Positions 24,306 through 28,824 of a DNA stretch of 28,824 bases are shown one piece after another. The DNA is from Caryophanales bacterium UBA6768 (lineage in GTDB: Bacteria; Bacillota; Bacilli; Bacillales_D; Amphibacillaceae): positions 1 through 28,824 of the forward strand of contig DKGO01000002.1 in NCBI GenBank assembly GCA_002453315.1, written 5' to 3'. Within the stretch, counting starts at the first letter, position 1; each line of letters begins with the position of its first letter. The notes under the pieces are model-generated. The model saw nothing but the letters and a program-made list of their open reading frames with translations, was not told the DNA's origin and did not search any database. Position numbers and translations under genes: made by a program.

Positions 24306-24695
24306 TTATTTTCCTCCTCTAATTACATTTTGTAATGTGCTAAATTTGCCGTTTATTCGATCGACAATACTTTGATAATATATTTGGTTCTTTGCAAATT
24401 CCGCCATTTCCTTGTCGATATCGACACTATTTTTATCATGTCGATAAATGTATTTGTTTTGTTGGGTAATATAGGTATTGTTTGCTTCAGTTGAAAAAGG
24501 TAAATGTTTTACATGGGTACGTCGGGCTTGAAGTTGCTGCATTTCAGCATCTAAAACATTTTGAAATTCGACTTTTTTCGCACGATAATTGGGTGTATCA
24601 ACATTAGAGATATTATTGACAATAACATCGTTTTTTTTCGATGAAAAATCGATAGATTTTTCCAACAAAGATATTGTATTATCAAATAAATTCAT
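24306..24695 (-). CDS. flgB: Proximal rod protein FlgB
   Basis: FlgB is the rod subunit nearest the MS ring and the first gene of the fla/che block. The 129 residues include VNNISNVDTPNYRAKKVEFQ, typical of FlgB, and end with the helical YYQSIVDRINGKFSTLQNVI. ATG 24695 follows an AAGGTGGGGG site. The upstream 229 nt contain the codY terminator and a candidate promoter, which suggests that flagellar transcription here starts mainly at flgB rather than by read-through from codY. Confidence 0.97.
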   Translation of the reverse strand: MNLFDNTISLLEKSIDFSSKKNDVIVNNISNVDTPNYRAKKVEFQNVLDAEMQQLQARRTHVKHLPFSTEANNTYITQQNKYIYRHDKNSVDIDKEMAEFAKNQIYYQSIVDRINGKFSTLQNVIRGGK

Positions 24696-24721
24696 CCATT
24701 TCCCCCACCTTTTTCTAGCTT

Positions 24722-24750
24722 ATTATAAGTTTAATTGACTTTACTACTAA
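24722..24750 (-). promoter_or_regulatory. Candidate fla/che sigma-A promoter
   Basis: A perfect -10 TATAAT (24727-24722) lies 17 nt after a poor -35 TTAGTA (24750-24745), with predicted initiation about 20 nt before the flgB ATG. The -35 is inside an inverted repeat. No sigma-D consensus was found on this strand here. Placement between the codY terminator and flgB supports it; the weak -35 suggests dependence on an activator. Confidence 0.45.
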
Positions 24751-24754
24751 AGTC
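24737..24754. repeat. Inverted repeat over the -35 of the fla/che promoter
   Basis: Perfect 7-bp arms GACTTTA and TAAAGTC flank 4 nt and cover the candidate -35 element. This is the position expected for an operator of a repressor or class-II-like activator. It does not match the CodY box. A second, shorter palindrome (AGAAAT-TC-ATTTCT, 24769-24782) lies 15 nt upstream of it. Function is inferred. Confidence 0.4.
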
Positions 24755-24863
24755 TATCATTTTATATGAGAAATTCATTTCTACACGAAAAATAGAACTT
24801 TTATACTAGTTTAAAGTTATCATTTTTGACATTTTCCCTTAAATTACTACAATTTTATACATT

Positions 24864-24897
24864 AAAAAACTATTCGGATGATAATTATACCGAATAG
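24864..24897 (-). terminator. Intrinsic terminator of codY
   Basis: An 8-bp perfect stem (CTATTCGG / CCGAATAG) with a 12-nt loop is followed directly by TTTTTT on the minus strand, 27 nt after the codY stop. This is a standard Rho-independent terminator separating the xerC-hslV-hslU-codY transcript from the flagellar operon. Confidence 0.9.
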
Positions 24898-24924
24898 CTT
24901 TCAATTAAATATACTTATTTATCA

Positions 24925-25704
24925 TTATTTAGTACTTAACTTATCTAACTCAATTAAGAATTTCTCGTTTAATACTTTAATGTATGTTCCTTTCATCCCC
25001 AATGATCTCGATTCAATAACACCTGCACTTTCCAACTTTCTCAATGCATTAACGATGACAGAACGGGTAATTCCAACACGGTCTGCTATTTTACTTGCTA
25101 CTAGTAGGCCCTCTTTAGCGTTTAGTTCTTCGAAAATATGTTCAATTGCTTCTAATTCACTAAACGACAACGAACTGATTGCCATTTGAACAACTGCCTT
25201 ACTTCGTGCCTCAAGCTCAATTTCTTCCGCTTTCCCTTGTAAAATTTCCATTCCAACTACTGTTGCACCATATTCAGCTAACACTAAATCGTCATCTAAA
25301 AAACTCTCCGTTAAGCGGCTTAAAATTAATGTTCCTAATCGTTCCCCACCACCGATGATAGGGACAATCGTCGTTAATCCGTCTTGAAATAAATCGATAT
25401 TTTCATAAGGAAAAACAGTGTAAACACTATTAACATCAATATTGGCAGTTGTTTCTGTTATTGCTAAAATTTCCTTTATATATGCTTCCGGAAATTGCTT
25501 TTCTTCTAACATCTTTTTCATCCGGTCACTTTCTATTTCCTGGTTAATTGCTACACCCAATAATTTTCCTTTCCTACTTAACACGAAAACATTACCATTA
25601 ATTACTTCGGTTAAGGTTTGTGCCATTTCATTAAAGTTAACAGGTTTACCAGCTGATTTTTGTAATAAAGCATTGATTTTTCTACTTTTTTCTAATAAGC
25701 TCAT
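24925..25704 (-). CDS. codY: Global nutritional repressor CodY
   Basis: CodY senses branched-chain amino acids and GTP and represses stationary-phase, nutrient-uptake and, in B. subtilis, motility genes. From ATG 25704 ([15 protein letters not shown]) it has 259 residues, the family length; a TTG three codons upstream is not needed. The N-terminal GAF effector domain includes [16 protein letters not shown] and is followed by a long helix and [14 protein letters not shown]. The winged helix-turn-helix (about 203-245) includes [20 protein letters not shown]. An AAGGG site lies upstream. It may regulate the flagellar promoter next door, but I see no good CodY box. Confidence 0.98.
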   Translation of the reverse strand: MSLLEKSRKINALLQKSAGKPVNFNEMAQTLTEVINGNVFVLSRKGKLLGVAINQEIESDRMKKMLEEKQFPEAYIKEILAITETTANIDVNSVYTVFPYENIDLFQDGLTTIVPIIGGGERLGTLILSRLTESFLDDDLVLAEYGATVVGMEILQGKAEEIELEARSKAVVQMAISSLSFSELEAIEHIFEELNAKEGLLVASKIADRVGITRSVIVNALRKLESAGVIESRSLGMKGTYIKVLNEKFLIELDKLSTK

Positions 25705-25770
25705 ATGTCTCAACCCTTCTATCTAAGTATTTTTTCCTTTTGTACTTCCATTTAAGGATATATTCTGGAC

Positions 25771-27177
25771 TTATAGGATAAATTGGCTCAAATCTTTATT
25801 TTCTACAATAGCACTTAATTTTTCATCAACATAACTAGGCGTAATCTCAACCTTTTCAATCGAAATATCTGGTGCCTCAAAGGATAAATCCTCTAATAGT
25901 TTTTCCAAAATAGTATGTAATCTTCTAGCACCTATGTTATCTGTTTCCTGATTGACTTCAAAGGCAATTTCAGCTAATCGATCAACCGCTTCTTCAGTAA
26001 AAACAACTTCAATTCCTTCTGTTTCTAATAAAGCGATATATTGCTTTAATAATGCATTGGACGGTTCCGTTAAAATCCGTTTAAAATCTTCGGTCGTAAG
26101 CTTCTCAAATTCTACTCTAACTGGAAATCTCCCTTGCAGTTCAGGAATCAGGTCTGAGGGTTTAGCCATATGAAATGCCCCAGCGGCGATAAATAGTATA
26201 TGGTCAGTTTTAACTGGACCATATTTTGTCGTGATCGTAGACCCTTCGACAATGGGTAAAATATCTCTTTGGACACCCTCCCTAGAAACATTTGCTCCTT
26301 GTTGATCTTTACCAACGACTTTATCGATTTCATCGATAAAAATGATTCCCGCCTGTTCTGCACGATGAACTGCTTCTTGTTGTGCTTCTTCCAAATCAAT
26401 CATTTTTTGTGCTTCCTGTTGAATTAAAATACTTCTAGCTTCTTTGACCGGTAATCTTCGTTTTATTTTTTTACCTGGTAGCAATTGACCGAATGCATCC
26501 TGCATGTTCATGCCCATTTGCTCCATCCCAGAACCTTGTAACATATCAAACATTGATGGGGCTTGTTGTTCTATTTCAACAGTCACTATTTGTTCCTCTA
26601 ATTCCCCTAATTCCAATAAGCGAGCAGTTTGTTTGCGTTTTTCTCTTACTGATTCATTTTGATGATTTGTGTTTTGTTTATTGTCTTCATCTTCTTCAGA
26701 TTCGTCCATCCCTGTAAATAACATTTCAAAAGGGTTTTTTACAGTTCTTTGTTTCTTAATTGAAGGGGCAATTAACTTAACAAGGCGTTTATTCGCTTCA
26801 ACAGTTGCCTTATCTTTAACTGCTTCCATTTTTTCTTCCTTTACGATGACCATTGCCATTTCAACTAGATCACGGACCATTGATTCTACGTCCCGACCAA
26901 CATAACCAACCTCTGTAAATTTTGTTGCCTCGACTTTAATAAACGGGGCCTTGACTAGTTTGGCAAGCCTTCTAGCGACTTCAGTTTTACCTACTCCGGT
27001 TGGTCCAATCATTAAAATATTTTTAGGGACAATTTCATCCTTCATCGCATCATCCAACTTCATTCGACGATACCGGTTTCTCAAGGCAACGGCAACAGAT
27101 TTTTTTGCTTCTGTTTGACCGACGATAAATTTATCAAGTTTCTCCATTATTTGTCGCGGAGTATATTTTACGTCCAT
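25771..27177 (-). CDS. hslU: ATP-dependent protease ATPase subunit HslU (ClpY)
   Basis: HslU is the AAA+ unfoldase that feeds substrates to HslV. The 468 residues have Walker A GPTGVGKT (58-65), the pore motif GYVG (91-94), an inserted I domain (about 110-250), Walker B IIFIDEID (278-285), the sensor region [12 protein letters not shown], and the C-terminal LSQFIL tail that docks into and activates HslV. ATG 27177 follows AAGGGAG. The gap from hslV is 26 nt. Confidence 0.98.
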   Translation of the reverse strand: MDVKYTPRQIMEKLDKFIVGQTEAKKSVAVALRNRYRRMKLDDAMKDEIVPKNILMIGPTGVGKTEVARRLAKLVKAPFIKVEATKFTEVGYVGRDVESMVRDLVEMAMVIVKEEKMEAVKDKATVEANKRLVKLIAPSIKKQRTVKNPFEMLFTGMDESEEDEDNKQNTNHQNESVREKRKQTARLLELGELEEQIVTVEIEQQAPSMFDMLQGSGMEQMGMNMQDAFGQLLPGKKIKRRLPVKEARSILIQQEAQKMIDLEEAQQEAVHRAEQAGIIFIDEIDKVVGKDQQGANVSREGVQRDILPIVEGSTITTKYGPVKTDHILFIAAGAFHMAKPSDLIPELQGRFPVRVEFEKLTTEDFKRILTEPSNALLKQYIALLETEGIEVVFTEEAVDRLAEIAFEVNQETDNIGARRLHTILEKLLEDLSFEAPDISIEKVEITPSYVDEKLSAIVENKDLSQFIL

Positions 27178-27203
27178 CCATTAAACTCCCTTCTCATCAT
27201 TCA

Positions 27204-27746
27204 TTAAAGTTCTTTCGTAATAATTTGGTCGTTTGTAAAGACACAAATATCACTAGCTATTCGTAGAGCTGCTTCTGATATTTCTGCTGCTGTCATAGAA
27301 GGGGAATATTTTGCTAGGGCTCTGCCAGCACTTAGGGCATAATTCCCGCCCGAACCAATAGCTAATATGCCGTCATCCGGTTCGATTACCTCGCCTGTAC
27401 CACTTATAAGAAACATATGATTTTTATTCATAACAATAAGCATTGCCTCTAGCTTGCGTAATACTTTATCACTTCGCCAGTGTTTTGCTAATTCTACTGA
27501 AGACCTCATTAAATTCCCATTATATTCTTCTAATTTTCCTTCAAATTTTTCAAAAAGGGTAAATGCATCGGCAACAGATCCGGCAAACCCAGCAATCACT
27601 TGCCCATTATACAATGTTCTCACTTTCTCTGCCTTATGTTTCATGACAACAGCATTGCCAAGTGTCACCTGACCATCTCCACTCATTGCTGATTGATGAT
27701 TATGTTGAATTGCAAATATCGTCGTTGCATGAAATTTATTTGTCAT
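27204..27746 (-). CDS. hslV: ATP-dependent protease peptidase subunit HslV (ClpQ)
   Basis: HslV is the proteasome-beta-like peptidase chamber of the HslUV protease. The 180 residues include [34 protein letters not shown] and [16 protein letters not shown]. Like ClpQ/CodW of Bacillus it has a short N-terminal extension before ATTIFA. Here Met is followed by Thr ([11 protein letters not shown]), whereas B. subtilis has Ser, so the mature N-terminal nucleophile would be threonine if only Met is removed. ATG 27746 overlaps the xerC stop by 11 nt, with TAGGTG about 9 nt upstream. Confidence 0.97.
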   Translation of the reverse strand: MTNKFHATTIFAIQHNHQSAMSGDGQVTLGNAVVMKHKAEKVRTLYNGQVIAGFAGSVADAFTLFEKFEGKLEEYNGNLMRSSVELAKHWRSDKVLRKLEAMLIVMNKNHMFLISGTGEVIEPDDGILAIGSGGNYALSAGRALAKYSPSMTAAEISEAALRIASDICVFTNDQIITKEL

Positions 27747-28683
27747 TTTTCACATCACCTACACTTTTTCTCTTATTTAATTTTGCACGTGGATGACTGT
27801 TCATATACACATGCCTCAGTTGATCTTTTGTCACATGCGTATAAATTTGTGTTGTTGATAAATTTTCATGTCCTAATAATTCTTGTACTGAACGCAAATC
27901 CGCTCCCTCATTTAATAAGTGGGTCGCAAATGTATGCCTTAATTTATGTGGATTCATTTGGATTGTTAACGATGCTTTTTTGACAATTTGGTTTAAAATG
28001 TAGTGAATTCCACTAGTCGTTAACGGATACCCCCGATTATTGAAAAAAACTATATCATTGTCAATTTTCGATTTGTTTATTAGGAATTTACGTCCATCAT
28101 CTATATATACCTGCAGGGCATCCAATGCATACTGCCCTATTGGTATATACCGTTCCTTACGGCCTTTTCCGATGACATGAATCATACCAATATTAAAATC
28201 AATTGCCTGTAACGTTAATTGAAGGCATTCTGATACACGGATACCCGTTGCATAAAAGACCTCCAACAATGCTTGGTTTCGCTGACCAATCGGTGTTGTT
28301 AAATCACTTACTTGAAAAAGTTTCTCTAGTTCCTCGACATAAAAAAAAGTCGGTATCGATTTTGATTGTTTTGGTAAATGGATATGAAAGAAAGGATTTT
28401 TTATCGTATCAATTTCCTTATCCAAATATTTATAAAAAGTTCTTAAACATGATATCGTGCGAGAAACGGATTGGCGTGATAATTTTTGTTCGTATAAATC
28501 TGTTAAAAATATTCTTATCGTTGATTGATCAACATCCTCAAATTGGTGTAGATGTTCCTTTTTTAAAAAAGTAATAAATAAATGTATGTCAAGTGAATAT
28601 GACTTTATCGTTAATGGTGATGCATTCTTCTCAACTTTTAAATAATTAATAAAGTTTTGTAAATGGTCTTCCATTGATGGCAT
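27736..28683 (-). CDS. xerC: Tyrosine recombinase XerC (CodV)
   Basis: XerC acts with XerD at dif sites to resolve chromosome dimers. From ATG 28683 it has 315 residues, close to the usual 300. It has an N-terminal SAM-like DNA-binding domain (about 1-95) and a catalytic domain with R149 (ATGIRVSE), K173 (GKGRKERYI), H246 and R249 ([13 protein letters not shown]), H272 (LGHENLS) and the nucleophile Y281 (TQIYTHV). GGGGAG lies just upstream. A GTG four codons earlier (28695) and ATG 28674 are less likely. Position before hslV marks it as chromosomal XerC/CodV, not a phage or transposon integrase. Confidence 0.96.
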   Translation of the reverse strand: MPSMEDHLQNFINYLKVEKNASPLTIKSYSLDIHLFITFLKKEHLHQFEDVDQSTIRIFLTDLYEQKLSRQSVSRTISCLRTFYKYLDKEIDTIKNPFFHIHLPKQSKSIPTFFYVEELEKLFQVSDLTTPIGQRNQALLEVFYATGIRVSECLQLTLQAIDFNIGMIHVIGKGRKERYIPIGQYALDALQVYIDDGRKFLINKSKIDNDIVFFNNRGYPLTTSGIHYILNQIVKKASLTIQMNPHKLRHTFATHLLNEGADLRSVQELLGHENLSTTQIYTHVTKDQLRHVYMNSHPRAKLNKRKSVGDVKNDK

Positions 28684-28717
28684 AAAACTCCCCACTTTCT
28701 ACAATAGGACCGATTTA

Positions 28718-28746
28718 AGCATACCATAAATGAAAATACTGAGCAA
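28718..28746 (-). promoter_or_regulatory. Candidate sigma-A promoter for xerC-hslV-hslU-codY
   Basis: A -35 TTGCTC (28746-28741), 17-nt spacer and -10 TATGCT (28723-28718) with an extended -10 TG one base upstream (TGGTATGCT). It lies about 35 nt before the xerC ATG. Another extended -10-like element (TGTTACAAT, near 28760-28768) lies further upstream without a clear -35. Confidence 0.45.
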
Positions 28747-28802
28747 TGGATTTAACTAAATTGTAACAAAATTCTGAATTGCCGTTACGAAAAATAAATG
28801 TT

Positions 28803-28824
28803 TGGGATATTATATAATATCCCA
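28803..28824 (-). terminator. 22-bp palindrome at the window edge, probable terminator of the upstream gene
   Basis: A perfect palindrome with half TGGGATATTAT ends exactly at the window edge. On the minus strand it is followed by AAACATTTATTTTTCG, an imperfect T-rich tail. In Bacillus trmFO (gid) lies upstream of xerC, so this is probably its terminator. The stem may extend or the symmetry may be part of a larger structure beyond the edge. Confidence 0.5.

Noticed and set aside
24831..24845. Possible CodY box upstream of flgB
   Set aside because: Only about 10 of 15 positions match AATTTTCWGAAAATT and the centre is wrong; in DNA this AT-rich that is not evidence.
1..28824. Mobile elements, CRISPR arrays, tRNA/rRNA genes, defence systems
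   Set aside because: No transposase, repeat-spacer pattern, cloverleaf or defence gene was recognised; xerC is the chromosomal housekeeping recombinase by position and family.

Overview
The window is the conserved fla/che (motility and chemotaxis) operon of a low-GC Gram-positive bacterium, all on the minus strand. It is preceded at the right-hand edge by the xerC(codV)-hslV(clpQ)-hslU(clpY)-codY cluster. The order (xerC-hslV-hslU-codY-flgB-flgC-fliE-fliF-fliG-fliH-fliI-fliJ-motE/ylxF-fliK-flgD-hook-flbD-fliL-fliM-fliY-cheY-fliO-fliP-fliQ-fliR-flhB-flhA-flhF-flhG-cheB-cheA-cheW-cheC) is that of Bacillus subtilis and relatives. FliY, CheC, CodY, MotE/YlxF and the N-terminally extended HslV also point to Bacillaceae. 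AT-rich DNA and one extra gene (a TIGR02530-type flagellar operon protein) suggest a genus other than Bacillus sensu stricto. I cannot name the species.

Reading in the direction of transcription, right to left: 28.8-24.9 kb holds a likely terminator for an unseen upstream gene, a candidate promoter, xerC, hslV, hslU and codY, closed by a strong intrinsic terminator. 24.9-23.5 kb holds the candidate fla/che promoter with an inverted repeat over its -35, then the rod genes flgB, flgC and the adaptor fliE. 23.5-23.3 kb is an unusually long mid-operon gap with stacked inverted repeats. 23.3-18.1 kb encodes the MS ring, the switch protein FliG and the export ATPase complex (fliF, G, H, I, J). 18.1-14.1 kb encodes the MotE-like chaperone, hook-length control FliK, hook cap FlgD, the TIGR02530 protein, hook protein FlgE and FlbD/SwrD. 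14.1-11.1 kb encodes FliL, the switch proteins FliM and FliY, and CheY. 11.1-5.6 kb encodes the export gate (fliO, P, Q, R, flhB, flhA). 5.6-3.6 kb encodes the placement and number regulators FlhF and FlhG. 3.6-0 kb encodes chemotaxis proteins CheB, CheA, CheW and the start of CheC, which runs off the left edge. No non-coding gap exceeds about 230 bases.

Most of the window is orthodox. Four points are not. (1) flbD/swrD has no Shine-Dalgarno next to its start; a strong one lies 39 nt upstream, and a perfectly placed hairpin would bring it to 10 nt. (2) fliJ has no ATG, GTG or TTG at its conserved beginning; frame, ribosome-site spacing and length all point to an ATT start codon. (3) CheB is a methylesterase domain only, with no receiver domain. 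(4) The fliE-fliF gap carries two adjacent palindromes and a near-consensus sigma-D promoter pointing antisense. Several genes use TTG or GTG starts (flgC, fliE, fliH, fliQ, fliM, fliL). No mobile element, tRNA, rRNA or CRISPR array was seen.
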